This document shows, piece after piece, positions 7,873 through 16,532 of a DNA stretch of 64,000 nucleotides. A program made the position numbers and the translations under genes. The stretch is taken from assembly GCF_013364155.1 (NCBI RefSeq), contig NZ_CP054916.1:8834001-8898000 (forward strand), read 5' to 3'. The DNA comes from Streptomyces sp. NA02950. Lineage in GTDB: Bacteria; Actinomycetota; Actinomycetes; Streptomycetales; Streptomycetaceae. Positions within the stretch are counted from its first letter, which is position 1. Every line of letters begins with the position of its first letter. The notes under the pieces were generated by a model that worked only from the letters and a program-made list of their open reading frames with translations, did no database searches and was not told the DNA's origin.

Positions 7873-10038
7873 CTATCCGACCCGGCTCTCCGGTCCGCCC
7901 CCCTCCGGCCTGCGCTTTCCGTCCTCGGCCCGGGCCGTCCGCAGGGCCTCGCGCGAGCGCTCCAGACGGATCGGCAGATCGCGCACCCGCTGCCCCGTCG
8001 CATGGTGGAAGGCGTTGGCGATCGCCGCCGCCGAGCCCACGATGCCCAGCTCGCCGATGCCCTTGCCACCGACCGGATTGGGGCTGTTGTCCCGCTCCTC
8101 CAGCCACGCCACCTCCAGCTCGGGCACATCGGCGTGAGCGGCGATGTGATAGCCCGCGAAGTCGTGGTTGGCGAAGTCGCCGAAGACCGGATCGACCTCC
8201 CCGATCTCCAGCAGGGCCATCGACAGACCCATCGTCATGGCGCCCAGGAACTGCGAGCGCGCCGTCTGCGGATTGATGATGCGTCCGGCCGCGAACATCC
8301 CCAGCATCCGGTCCACCCGGATCTCACCGGTGTCACGGTCCACCCGCACCTGGGCGAACTGGGCGCCGAAGGTGTGCCGGGACATCTCCGGCCGGTTGCC
8401 CAGGTCCTCGGTGGTGTCCTCCCGCACCTCCAGACCCCCGTCCGGGACCACACCACCGTAGGCGTCCAGCTCCTTCAGCAGCGCCCGGCACGCCTTGTCC
8501 ACCGCCCAGCCCCAGGACGCGGTGCCCAGTGAGCCACCGGCGAACGGGGCCATGCCCAGGGACGCACGGCCGATCTCCAGCCGCAGCCGCGACGGCGCAA
8601 TGCCCAGCGCGTCCGCCGCGACCTGCGTCATCGCCGTACGGGCGCCGGTGCCGAGGTCGGCCGCGCCGATCCGGACCAGGAATGTCCCGTCCGGCTCGGC
8701 ACGCGCGAGCGCGGAGGAGGGGAAGGTGTAGTCGGGGTGGTGCGAGGCGGCCACCCCGGTGCCCACCAGCCAGCGCCCCTCACACCGGACCCCCGGCGCC
8801 GGATCGCGCCGCTCCCAGCCGAACCGGGCGGCTCCCTGGCGCAGACACTCCACCAGGTTGCGGCTGCTGAACGGCTTGCCGGTGTCCGGGTCGAGCTCCG
8901 GCTCATTGCGGATCCGCAGCTCGATCGGGTCCATGCCCAGCTCTTCGGCCAGTTCGTCCATGGCCGACTCCAGCGCGAACATGCCCGGGGTGTGGCCGGG
9001 GGCGCGGAACCAGGCCGGTGTCATCACATCCAGCGGCGCCACCTTCACCGTCGTCCGGGCGCTGGGCGCGGCGTACATCATCCGCGACGAGGTCACCGTC
9101 TGGTCGGCGAACGGCACCAGCCGCGCCCGCTGCTGCACCGACTCGTGCTCGATCACCGTCAGCCGGCCGTCCCGCTCGGCGCCGAGCCGCACCCGCTGGA
9201 TCGTGGGCGCCCGGTAGGGGATGAGCGCGAACATCTGCTGCCTGGTCAGCGCGATCTTCACCGGCCGGTCCACGGCCCGCGCCGCCAGCGCGGCCAGGAC
9301 CGCGGGGGAGCGCGGAATTCCCTTCGACCCGAAACCGCCGCCGATGTACTCGGCCACGACCTCCACCGCGCCGTCCTCGAGCCCGAAGAGCCCGGTCAGC
9401 AACTGGGCGCTCATGAACGGGCCCTGGTCGGAGTTGTACAGGGTCAGCCGGTCCTCGTCCCACAACGCGATCGTGGAGTGCGGCTCCATCGGGCTCACAT
9501 GCTCCACCGGTGTGGTGTAGACGTGGTCGACGCGGACCGGGGAGGCGGCCCACGCGGCGTCGGTGTCGCCGCGCTCCACGAAGCCCGGGGTGCCGTCGGT
9601 CACCGTCTCGGGGATCTCGGCGGCCTCGTCGTCGGCGCGCAGCACCACATCGTGCGGCTGCTGCTCATAGCTCACCCGCACCGCCGCGGCGCCCTCGCGC
9701 GCCGCCTCCAGCGAGGTGGCCACCACCGCGGCCACGATCTGGCCGTGGTACGCCACCTCGGGGGACTGGAGCACGAACAGGTCCGCGCCCACCTCGGCCT
9801 CCGCGTTCAGCCGCGGGGCGTTCGCGGAGTCCAGCACCGCCAGCACACCCGGCCGGGACAGCGCCGGAGCGGCGTCCACCCCGGTCACCCGGCCGCGGGC
9901 GACGGTGGCCTGCACCGGCCACACATAGCCGACGTCCCGGGTGGGGAACTCATAGGCGTAGCGCGCGGCCCCGGTCACCTTGTCCAGGCCGTCGACCCGG
10001 GTCATCGGGGCGCCGACCGTCCGCTCGATGGTGGTCAT
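7873..10038 (-). CDS. Molybdenum hydroxylase large (Mo-MPT) subunit, PaoC/XdhC-large type
   Basis: A 721-aa protein starting MTTIERTVGAPMTRVDGLDKV. Hallmarks of the xanthine dehydrogenase/aldehyde oxidoreductase large subunit are VTGAARYAYE near the start, EYIGGGFGSKG about one third in (cofactor contact), PAWFRAPGHTPGMFALES, and GGKGIGELGIVGSAAAIANA near the C-terminus, whose Glu is the active-site base. It oxidises an aldehyde or N-heterocycle with water as oxygen source and passes electrons to the FeS and FAD subunits. The ATG overlaps the stop of the FAD subunit by 4 bases. Subunit order matches E. coli paoABC (yagTSR) and Streptomyces xdhABC. Substrate is not determined by sequence. Confidence 0.92.
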   Translation of the reverse strand: MTTIERTVGAPMTRVDGLDKVTGAARYAYEFPTRDVGYVWPVQATVARGRVTGVDAAPALSRPGVLAVLDSANAPRLNAEAEVGADLFVLQSPEVAYHGQIVAAVVATSLEAAREGAAAVRVSYEQQPHDVVLRADDEAAEIPETVTDGTPGFVERGDTDAAWAASPVRVDHVYTTPVEHVSPMEPHSTIALWDEDRLTLYNSDQGPFMSAQLLTGLFGLEDGAVEVVAEYIGGGFGSKGIPRSPAVLAALAARAVDRPVKIALTRQQMFALIPYRAPTIQRVRLGAERDGRLTVIEHESVQQRARLVPFADQTVTSSRMMYAAPSARTTVKVAPLDVMTPAWFRAPGHTPGMFALESAMDELAEELGMDPIELRIRNEPELDPDTGKPFSSRNLVECLRQGAARFGWERRDPAPGVRCEGRWLVGTGVAASHHPDYTFPSSALARAEPDGTFLVRIGAADLGTGARTAMTQVAADALGIAPSRLRLEIGRASLGMAPFAGGSLGTASWGWAVDKACRALLKELDAYGGVVPDGGLEVREDTTEDLGNRPEMSRHTFGAQFAQVRVDRDTGEIRVDRMLGMFAAGRIINPQTARSQFLGAMTMGLSMALLEIGEVDPVFGDFANHDFAGYHIAAHADVPELEVAWLEERDNSPNPVGGKGIGELGIVGSAAAIANAFHHATGQRVRDLPIRLERSREALRTARAEDGKRRPEGGGPESRVG

Positions 10039-11036
10039 GCGCGGTCCTTCCTCGCGATGAGGTCGCGGATGCCCGCGACGATGAGATCCACGGTCAGATC
10101 GACCTTGAAGGCGTTGTCGGGGAGCGGGCGCGCGGCGGCCAGTTCGGCCCGCGCCGCCTCGCGCAGCGTCTCCTCGTCCGGCCGCCGTCCCCGCAGCCGC
10201 TCCTCGGCGACGCTCGCGCGCCATGGCCGCGGCGCCACTCCGCCGAGCGCGATCCGGACATCCGTGAGTGAGCCGTCGTCGGCGACCGACACCGACGTGG
10301 CCACGCTGACCAGGGCGAAGGCGTACGACCAGCGGTCCCGGACCTTGCGGTAGCGCATCGCAGCGCCGGGCGGCGGCGCGGGCAGTTCGACGGCGGTGAT
10401 CAGATCGCCGTGCTCCAGGACGGTCTCCCGCTCCGGGGTGTCACCGGGCAGCAGGTACAGCTCGGCCACCGGCACGGTGCGGGTGGCACCGTCCACCGAC
10501 CGCAGATGGGCCACCGCGTCCAGCGCCACCAGCGCCACCGCCATGTCGGACGGATGGGAGGCCACACAGTGGTCGGAGGTGCCCAGCACGGCCAGATCGC
10601 GGTGGGCGCCCTGAACCGCCGGACACCCCGTCCCCGGCTCACGCTTGTTGCACGGCTTGGTCACGTCCTGGAAGTAGACGCAGCGGGTGCGCTGGAGCAG
10701 ATTGCCGCCCACCGTGGCGACGGTGCGCAGCTGCCCGGAGGCGCCCGACAGCAGGGACTGGGACAGCAGCGGGAAGCGAGTCCGGATCCCCGGGTCGCCC
10801 GCCAGATCGCCGTTGCGCACCGTGGCGCCGATCAGCACCGAGCCGTCGTCGCGGTGCTCGATCCGGTCGTACGGCAGCCGGGACACGTCCACCAGCAGTC
10901 CCGGGTCGGTGACCCCCAGCTTCATCAGGTCCACCAGATTGGTGCCGCCGCCGAGATAGGTGGCGTCGGGCCGCTGCGCGATCAGCGCGGCCGCCTCCTG
11001 GGCGTCGCCCGCGCGGGCGTACGCGAACTCCTTCAT
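10035..11036 (-). CDS. Molybdenum hydroxylase FAD subunit with extra FeS motif (PaoB-like)
   Basis: A 333-aa protein. MKEFAYARAGDAQEAAALIA opens the FAD_binding_5 domain. The flavin loops LGGGTNLVDLMK and ATVGGNLLQRTRC are clear, and a CO dehydrogenase flavoprotein C-terminal domain follows. Residues around 125-150 contain four cysteines in QRTRCVYFQD...CNKREPGTGC. This matches the insertion that binds an additional [4Fe-4S] cluster in PaoB and 4-hydroxybenzoyl-CoA reductase, and argues for the aldehyde oxidoreductase branch over classical xanthine dehydrogenase. The gene overlaps its upstream neighbour (the FeS subunit) by 4 bases. Confidence 0.9.
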   Translation of the reverse strand: MKEFAYARAGDAQEAAALIAQRPDATYLGGGTNLVDLMKLGVTDPGLLVDVSRLPYDRIEHRDDGSVLIGATVRNGDLAGDPGIRTRFPLLSQSLLSGASGQLRTVATVGGNLLQRTRCVYFQDVTKPCNKREPGTGCPAVQGAHRDLAVLGTSDHCVASHPSDMAVALVALDAVAHLRSVDGATRTVPVAELYLLPGDTPERETVLEHGDLITAVELPAPPPGAAMRYRKVRDRWSYAFALVSVATSVSVADDGSLTDVRIALGGVAPRPWRASVAEERLRGRRPDEETLREAARAELAAARPLPDNAFKVDLTVDLIVAGIRDLIARKDRA

Positions 11037-11626
11037 CGCGCGCCCCCGGCCGTGCTCGTGGTGGCGGTGTCGGTGCCGGGTGCGCCCGCGGCCTCCAGGA
11101 CGGCTTCCACGATTCCGTTGTACGCGCCGCAGCGGCACAGATTGCCGCTCATCCGCTCGCGCACCTCCTGCGCGTCCAGCTCCGTCACGTCGGCCACGCC
11201 CGCCGCGGTGTCCTCGGTGACATGGCTCGGCCAGCCGCGCCGGGCCTCGTCGAGGGCGCCGATGGCCGAGCAGATCTGACCCGGGGTGCAGTAGCCGCAC
11301 TGGAGCCCGTCGTGGTCGAGGAAGGCCCTCTGCACGGGGTGGAGTCCGGTGCCGCCGTCCAGCTCCGCCACGCCTTCGATCGACACGATCTCCCGCCCCT
11401 CGGCGGCCACCGCGAACATCAGGCAGCTGTTCACCCGTTCGCCGTCGATCAGCACGGTGCAGGCACCGCACTGGCCGTGGTCACAGCCCTTCTTCGTGCC
11501 CGTCAGACCGAGCCGCTCGCGCAGTACATCGAGCAGCGTCGTCCGGTTGTCGATGGTCAGAGGGTGGGCCGTGCCATTGATCCGCAAAGTGATGTCACTG
11601 CTCGGTGAGTGATGTGAGAGGCTCAT
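11033..11626 (-). CDS. Molybdenum hydroxylase [2Fe-2S] subunit (PaoA-like)
   Basis: A 197-aa protein with two [2Fe-2S] clusters. The plant-ferredoxin motif is GCDHGQCGACTVLIDG plus a later Cys (about residues 48-72). The alpha-helical cluster has CGYCTPGQIC and GNLCRCGAYNGIVEAV. No Tat signal is visible, unlike E. coli PaoA, so the complex is probably cytoplasmic. The start at 11626 has no Shine-Dalgarno sequence and lies inside the palindrome 11625-11639. The minus-strand sequence TACATT, 7 bases upstream of the ATG, could be a -10 element giving a leaderless transcript. It is the first gene of the 2Fe-2S, FAD, Mo, TetR operon. Confidence 0.92.
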   Translation of the reverse strand: MSLSHHSPSSDITLRINGTAHPLTIDNRTTLLDVLRERLGLTGTKKGCDHGQCGACTVLIDGERVNSCLMFAVAAEGREIVSIEGVAELDGGTGLHPVQRAFLDHDGLQCGYCTPGQICSAIGALDEARRGWPSHVTEDTAAGVADVTELDAQEVRERMSGNLCRCGAYNGIVEAVLEAAGAPGTDTATTSTAGGAR

Positions 11627-11639
11627 ACATTGAATGTAT
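11625..11639. promoter_or_regulatory. Perfect palindromic operator between divergent Mo-hydroxylase operon and XdhC gene
   Basis: ATACATT-G-AATGTAT is a perfect 7-1-7 palindrome in the 50-base divergent gap. It covers the start codon of the FeS subunit and contains a TACATT hexamer on each strand, positioned to act as the -10 element of both divergent promoters. A dimeric repressor here would block both directions. The TetR protein encoded at the end of the operon is the obvious candidate (inference). Confidence 0.65.
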
Positions 11640-11676
11640 CAACGTCTTACATCGGGTGCGAGGAGAATGGGGTTCC

Positions 11677-12828
11677 ATGCGAGATGTCGTAGCTCAGATG
11701 CACCGGTGGTGGCGTGAGGGCGAGCCCTTCGCCCGTGCCACGGTGGTCGCGACCTGGCGCTCCTCGCCGCTGCCGCCCGGTACGAGCATGCTGGTCGGAC
11801 CCGATGGCTCCGCGGTGGGCAGTGTCTCCGGCGGCTGTGTCGAGGCGGCCGTCTACGAACTGGCCCAGGAGGTGACCGCCGGAGGCACCCCGGTGCTCCA
11901 GCGCTACGGGGTCAGCGATGACGACGCCTTCGCGGTCGGGCTGACCTGCGGCGGCATCATGGATGTCTTCGTGGAACGTGTCGACCCCGATGCTTTCCCG
12001 GAGTTCGGGGAAGTGGCCGAGGCGGTGGCCGCCGGGGAGCCGGTGGCAGAGGTGACCTGTGTGGCCGTCACCGGCCCCGATCCGGACGGGCGGCTGGGAC
12101 GGCGGCTGGTGGTCCGGCCCGACGGCACCTCCGGCTCACTGGGCTCGGCACGGCTGGACGCGGCCGTCACCGAGGACACGCGCGGACTGCTGGCGGGCGG
12201 CCGCACCGGCACCCTGGCCTACGGCTACGACGGCACCCGCACCGACGAGGAGCTGAGCCTGTTCGTGGCGGTCCACGCCGCGCCGCCCCGGATGCTGGTC
12301 TTCGGCGCCGTGGACTTCGCGGCCGCGATGGCCCGGATGGGCGTCTACCTCGGCTACCACGTCACGGTCTGCGACGCCCGGCCGGTGTTCGCCACCGAGC
12401 GCCGCTTCCCCGAGGCACACGAGGTGGTGACCGACTGGCCGCACCGCTATCTGCGCGCCGAGGCGGAGGCGGGCCGGGTGGACGAGCGCACCGTGGTCTG
12501 TGTCCTCACCCACGACCCCAAGTTCGATGTGCCCCTGCTGGAGGAGGCGCTGCGGCTCCCGCTGGCGTACGTCGGCGCCATGGGCTCCCGCCGCACCCAC
12601 GACGACCGGCTGCGGCGGCTGCGCGCCACCGGGCTCGGCGAGGACCGGCTGGCCCGGCTCGCCTCACCGATCGGCCTGGACCTGGGCTCCCGGACCCCCG
12701 AGGAGACCGCGGTCAGCATCGCCGCCGAGATCATCGCCGACCGCTGGGGCGGCAGCGGCACCCGTCTCACCTCGCTCAGCGGCCGGATCCACGGCGACCG
12801 TCCGATGTCCTCGGCGGCCGGAGGCTGA
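11677..12828 (+). CDS. XdhC/CoxI/PaoD family molybdenum cofactor maturation protein
   Basis: A 383-aa protein. The ATG at 11677 has AGGAGA 10 bases upstream. The N-terminal XdhC/CoxI domain carries GSVSGGCVEAAVYE (about residues 50-65). The C-terminal Rossmann domain starts with MLVFGAVDFAAAMARMG (about 205), and its first glycine motif is degenerate (GAVDFA). The conserved AYVGAMGSRRTHDDR and IGLDLGSRTPEETAVSIAAEI segments follow. Family members bind, sulfurate or modify the molybdopterin cofactor and insert it into xanthine dehydrogenase-type enzymes. Its divergent location across a shared operator from the Mo-hydroxylase operon indicates it serves that enzyme. Confidence 0.92.
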   Translation: MRDVVAQMHRWWREGEPFARATVVATWRSSPLPPGTSMLVGPDGSAVGSVSGGCVEAAVYELAQEVTAGGTPVLQRYGVSDDDAFAVGLTCGGIMDVFVERVDPDAFPEFGEVAEAVAAGEPVAEVTCVAVTGPDPDGRLGRRLVVRPDGTSGSLGSARLDAAVTEDTRGLLAGGRTGTLAYGYDGTRTDEELSLFVAVHAAPPRMLVFGAVDFAAAMARMGVYLGYHVTVCDARPVFATERRFPEAHEVVTDWPHRYLRAEAEAGRVDERTVVCVLTHDPKFDVPLLEEALRLPLAYVGAMGSRRTHDDRLRRLRATGLGEDRLARLASPIGLDLGSRTPEETAVSIAAEIIADRWGGSGTRLTSLSGRIHGDRPMSSAAGG

Positions 12829-12911
12829 GACGGTGTCACCGCCGTTCCGGGCGGTGGTCACAATGGTCTCCGACCGATGGGCACATGGACGCAGGAGGAC
12901 ACACCACCACC

Positions 12912-14252
12912 GTGGAGACCGCCCACAACACCGACGACAGCACAGACACCCCCGCGGACGGCACCGCCACCCCTGAGGACTACACTGTTCCGCCGAAGAC
13001 CGGCTGGCGCCGCTGGGTGATGGACACCCGGCCACTGCGCCACCGCCCCTACCGGCGGCTGTGGAGCTCCACGACGGTCACCGCGGTCGGCAGCCAGCTG
13101 ACCGCCGTCGCCGTGCCCAAGCAGATCTACGACATCACCGGCTCCTCGGCCTGGGTCGGCTACGCCAGTTTCGCGGGACTGCTGCCGCTGGTGGTCTTCG
13201 CGCTGTGGGGCGGGGTCATCGCCGACCGCATGGACCGGCGCACCCTGATGCTGATCACCAACGCGGGCATCGCCGTCACCTCGGTGCTCTTCTGGGCCCA
13301 GTCCTTCGCCGGGCTGGACTCCGTCGCGCTGCTCATGGTGCTGCTCGCCGCCCAGCAGGGCTTCTTCGGGATGAACTCCCCGGCCCGGCAGGCGTCCATC
13401 GCCCGTCTCGTCCCGGCCGACGAACTGCCCGCGGCCGGTGCGCTCCAGTCCACCGTGGCCCAGACAGGCATGATCGTCGGCCCGCTGCTCGCGGGCGCCC
13501 TGATTCCCGTGCTCGGGCTGCCGGTGCTCTATCTGACCGACGCCATCGCGCTCTGCGTCGCGCTGTGGGCCGTCTGGCGGCTGCCCGCGATCCCGCCGCT
13601 CACCGAGCCCTCGGGGGAGGGGACCGACGGGGCGAGGCGGCGGGCCGGATGGCGGGACGTGGCCGACGGCTTCCGCTACATCGCCAACCACCGGATCCTG
13701 CTGCTGTCCTTCCTCGCGGACATCATCGCCATGGTCTTCGGGATGCCCCGGGCCCTGTTCCCGCAACTCGCCGCACACACCTACGCCCCCTGGGGCGAGG
13801 GGTTCGCGCTCGGACTGCTCTTCGCCGCGATCCCCCTCGGCGCGGTGACCGGCGGACTGATGTCGGGCACCTTCTCCCGGGCCCGCCGCCACGGCCTGAT
13901 GGTGACGGCCGCCGTGGTGGCCTGGGGCGTGGCCATCACCGGATTCGGGCTCAGCGCCAATCTGTGGTGGGCGGTGGCGTTCCTGGCGCTGGCGGGTGTG
14001 GCCGACATGGTGTCCATGGTGTTCCGCGGGGCGATCCTCCAGTCCGCGGCCACCGACGACATGCGCGGCCGGATGCAGGGCGTGTTCACCGTGGTGGTGG
14101 CGGGCGGTCCACGCGTCGCCGACCTGCTGCACGGCACCGTCGGCTCCCTGATCGGCGCGCGCGCCGCGGTCACCGCGGGCGGGCTGCTCGTCGCCGTCGG
14201 CACCCTGGGGCTGGCCGCCGCCGTGCCCTCCTTCCGGCGCTACGCCGCCTGA
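12912..14252 (+). CDS. MFS transporter (EntS/DHA3-like)
   Basis: About 446 aa from GTG 12912, for which AGGAGGA lies upstream at a slightly long distance. An in-frame ATG at 12885 would add 9 residues but has no ribosome site. A 40-residue hydrophilic N-terminus precedes twelve hydrophobic helices. The A-motif loop WGGVIADRMDRRTLM between helices 2 and 3 and SPARQASIARLVPADELPAAGAL are characteristic of the DHA3/enterobactin-exporter-like branch. It probably exports a small molecule or drug by proton antiport; the substrate is unknown. It stands alone and converges on gnd, with a hairpin between them. Confidence 0.87.
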   Translation: METAHNTDDSTDTPADGTATPEDYTVPPKTGWRRWVMDTRPLRHRPYRRLWSSTTVTAVGSQLTAVAVPKQIYDITGSSAWVGYASFAGLLPLVVFALWGGVIADRMDRRTLMLITNAGIAVTSVLFWAQSFAGLDSVALLMVLLAAQQGFFGMNSPARQASIARLVPADELPAAGALQSTVAQTGMIVGPLLAGALIPVLGLPVLYLTDAIALCVALWAVWRLPAIPPLTEPSGEGTDGARRRAGWRDVADGFRYIANHRILLLSFLADIIAMVFGMPRALFPQLAAHTYAPWGEGFALGLLFAAIPLGAVTGGLMSGTFSRARRHGLMVTAAVVAWGVAITGFGLSANLWWAVAFLALAGVADMVSMVFRGAILQSAATDDMRGRMQGVFTVVVAGGPRVADLLHGTVGSLIGARAAVTAGGLLVAVGTLGLAAAVPSFRRYAA

Positions 14253-14264
14253 GCCGGTCCCGGC

Positions 14265-14297
14265 CGTGCACACCCCCATCTGGCGGAGGTGTGCACG
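14265..14297. terminator. Bidirectional hairpin terminator between MFS gene and gnd
   Basis: CGTGCACACC and GGTGTGCACG form a perfect 10-bp stem with a 13-base loop. CCGG sequences on each side extend the pairing. It lies between the two convergent stop codons and can serve both. Confidence 0.75.
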
Positions 14298-14308
14298 ACC
14301 GGCACCGC

Positions 14309-15745
14309 TCAGGCCGGGCGCTCGCCGCGGTCCCCGCCCCAGAGCGTGTGGAACGAGCCGTCGCGGTCGGTGCGCCGGTAGGTGTGCGCACCGAAGAAGT
14401 CCCGCTGCCCCTGGACCAGAGCCGCCGGCAGCCGCTCGGAGCGCAGCGCGTCGTAGTACGCCAGCGCCGCCGAGAACCCGGGAGCCGGTACGGCCAGCTC
14501 GGCCGAGGTGGACACCACCCGCCGCCAGGCGTCCTGCGCCGCGCCCAGCGCCTCGGCGAAGTACTCGGCGGTCAACAGGGTCACCGGCGTCCGCTCCTGT
14601 GCGTACGCCTCGGTGATCCGGTTCAGGAACCGCGCCCGGATGATGCAGCCGCCGCGCCAGATCCGCGCCACCGCGCCCGGGTCGATGTCCCAGCCGTACT
14701 CCTGGCTGCCCGCCTGGATCTGGTGGATGCCCTGCGCGTACGCCACGATCTTCGACGCGTACAGCGCCTGCTCGACATCGTCGGCGAACCGCTCCGCCGC
14801 CGCGCCCGTGAGCCCCTTCCCCGACGGACCCGGCAGCCCCTGCGCCGCGTCCCGCAGATCCGCGTGGCCGGACAGCGAACGCGCGAACACCGCCTCCGCG
14901 ATCCCGCTCACCGGAACGCCCAGGTCCAGCGCGGTCTGTACGGTCCAGCGGCCGGTGCCCTTCTGCTCGGCCTGGTCGAGCACCACATCCACGAAGGGCT
15001 TGCCGGTCACGGCGTCGGTGTGCGCCAGCACCTCCGCGGTGATCTCGATCAGATACGACTCCAGGCGCCCGCCGTTCCAGGTGCGGAACACCTCCGCGAT
15101 CTCGCCCGGTGCCATGCCCAGAGCGCGCCGCAGCAGGTCGTAGGACTCCGCGATCAGCTGCATATCGGCGTACTCGATACCGTTGTGCACCATCTTCACG
15201 AAGTGTCCGGCCCCGTCCGGGCCGATGTGGGTGCAGCAGGGCGTGCCGTCCACCTTGGCGGAGATGTCCTCCAGTAGCGGGCCCAGCGCCTCGTACGACT
15301 CCTTCGAACCGCCCGGCATGATGCTCGGGCCGTGCAGCGCGCCCTCCTCGCCGCCGGAGATGCCGGAGCCGACGAAGTGCAGCCCGCGCTCGCGCAGCGC
15401 GGCCTCACGGCGCCGGGTGTCCTCGAAGTGCGCGTTGCCACCGTCGACGATCATGTCGCCCGGCTCCAGCAGCGGCGCGAACTCCTCGATCACCGCGTCG
15501 GTCGGCGCCCCCGCCTTGACCATCATCACCAGGCGCCGCGGGCGCTCCAGCGACGCCACGAACTGCTCGGCCGTCTCGGCGGGCACGAAGTGGCCCTCGT
15601 CGCCGAACTCCTTCACCAGCGCCCTCGTCCGCGCGGGCGTCCGGTTGTGCACGGCCACCGTGTGGCCGTGCCGGGCGAAGTTGCGGGCCAGATTGCTGCC
15701 CATCACCGCCAGTCCGGTCACACCGATGTGAGCCTGCTCCGCCAT
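14309..15745 (-). CDS. gnd: 6-phosphogluconate dehydrogenase, decarboxylating (NADP+)
   Basis: A 478-aa protein, full length for the dimeric long-chain type. AGGAGT lies 9 bases before the ATG. The N-terminus IGVTGLAVMGSNLARN carries the GxAxxG nucleotide loop, and HNRTPARTRALV shows Arg and Thr residues typical of NADP selection. SGISGGEEGALHGPSIMPGGS and KMVHNGIEYADMQ hold the substrate-binding and catalytic Ser, His, Lys and Asn residues. The C-terminal IHQIQAGSQEYGW tail region is also present. The enzyme makes ribulose 5-phosphate, CO2 and NADPH in the oxidative pentose phosphate pathway in the cytosol. Confidence 0.97.
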   Translation of the reverse strand: MAEQAHIGVTGLAVMGSNLARNFARHGHTVAVHNRTPARTRALVKEFGDEGHFVPAETAEQFVASLERPRRLVMMVKAGAPTDAVIEEFAPLLEPGDMIVDGGNAHFEDTRRREAALRERGLHFVGSGISGGEEGALHGPSIMPGGSKESYEALGPLLEDISAKVDGTPCCTHIGPDGAGHFVKMVHNGIEYADMQLIAESYDLLRRALGMAPGEIAEVFRTWNGGRLESYLIEITAEVLAHTDAVTGKPFVDVVLDQAEQKGTGRWTVQTALDLGVPVSGIAEAVFARSLSGHADLRDAAQGLPGPSGKGLTGAAAERFADDVEQALYASKIVAYAQGIHQIQAGSQEYGWDIDPGAVARIWRGGCIIRARFLNRITEAYAQERTPVTLLTAEYFAEALGAAQDAWRRVVSTSAELAVPAPGFSAALAYYDALRSERLPAALVQGQRDFFGAHTYRRTDRDGSFHTLWGGDRGERPA

Positions 15746-15859
15746 GGTTGGCCACTCCTGCCTGTGTCTGTCGTCGTCTCGGATACGCGCCGTGCGCACA
15801 GCGTCCCGGGTACCCCGCCCGGCCGCCACTCACGACGCGGAAGAGCACGGCCCCGGACC

Positions 15860-15909
15860 ATGGATACGAGGGCCGCCGTCCCCCGCGGACGGTGCCCTCG
15901 TATCCATGA
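15860..15909 (-). terminator. Strong hairpin terminator downstream of hypothetical gene
   Basis: CATGGATACGAGGGC (15860-15874) pairs perfectly over 15 bp with 15895-15909, and the 20-base interior can fold into a further short stem. It lies 15 bases after the stop of the minus-strand hypothetical gene and upstream of gnd, insulating the two. Confidence 0.75.
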
Positions 15910-15923
15910 GCGGACGGAATCCG

Positions 15924-16415
15924 CTATCTCGGCATCTCGGACGCGGTGCCGTTCACGGTTCCGGTGGCCCGGGTGGGGCGCTCCAGGATGCCCCGGGCGT
16001 CGGCCGGCGCCGACTCACGGACCGGGACCGGCTGGGGCCCGGCCGGGGTCTCCGCGGACCCCGACCCCGTCCCGCTGCCGTGGGGCGACGAGGTCGAGCC
16101 GTTGATCTTCTCTATCGCCTGCCGGGCCTGCTCACCGGGGGAGCGGGCGGCGAGCGGCGCCGGTGTGTGGCCCGCGCCGGCCGCGGGCTGGCTGCGCTCC
16201 TGGGGGTGCTTGGCGTGGGCACCCGGGCCGAACTGGTTGCGCAGCCGGTGGCTCACCGACTCGTCCAGGCTCACCGGACGCCCCAGCTGGGCAGCCAGCC
16301 GTCCCGCCTCCTGACCGAGCGCGGCGACGACCTCCCAGGGCAGATGGAGTTCCAGCCGGACTTCTGCCTCTCCGTCGGGGAGGGCTTGGATGGGCGGGTT
16401 GAACCGGTCGTTCAT
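15924..16415 (-). CDS. Conserved hypothetical protein, disordered C-terminus
   Basis: A 163-aa protein starting MNDRFNPPIQALPDGEAEVR, with GGAGGA 7-8 bases upstream of the ATG. Residues 15-65 are amphipathic and look folded (VRLELHLPWEVVAALGQEAGRL, DESVSHRLRNQF). The remainder is low-complexity, rich in Gly, Ser, Pro and Ala. I recognise no family. The compact N-terminal segment is loosely reminiscent of small ribbon-helix-helix DNA-binding proteins, but this is not enough to assign one. It is a monocistronic gene with its own strong terminator. Confidence 0.65.
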   Translation of the reverse strand: MNDRFNPPIQALPDGEAEVRLELHLPWEVVAALGQEAGRLAAQLGRPVSLDESVSHRLRNQFGPGAHAKHPQERSQPAAGAGHTPAPLAARSPGEQARQAIEKINGSTSSPHGSGTGSGSAETPAGPQPVPVRESAPADARGILERPTRATGTVNGTASEMPR

Positions 16416-16532
16416 ATGCGGTCCTCCGGTCTCGATCGTCCTGCGCGGCGCGACGCGCGCCCCGCTGCCAGGACGCGCCCACCCAGGCATACGAGGAACC
16501 GGCTCGTCCCGTTCATCCGAGCCGAAGACGCG

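Noticed and set aside
7863..8129. Extended N-terminus of the TetR regulator
   Set aside because: The upstream frame overlaps the molybdoenzyme gene and adds a non-family extension; MAATGKGRDTYHHGD is the natural TetR start.
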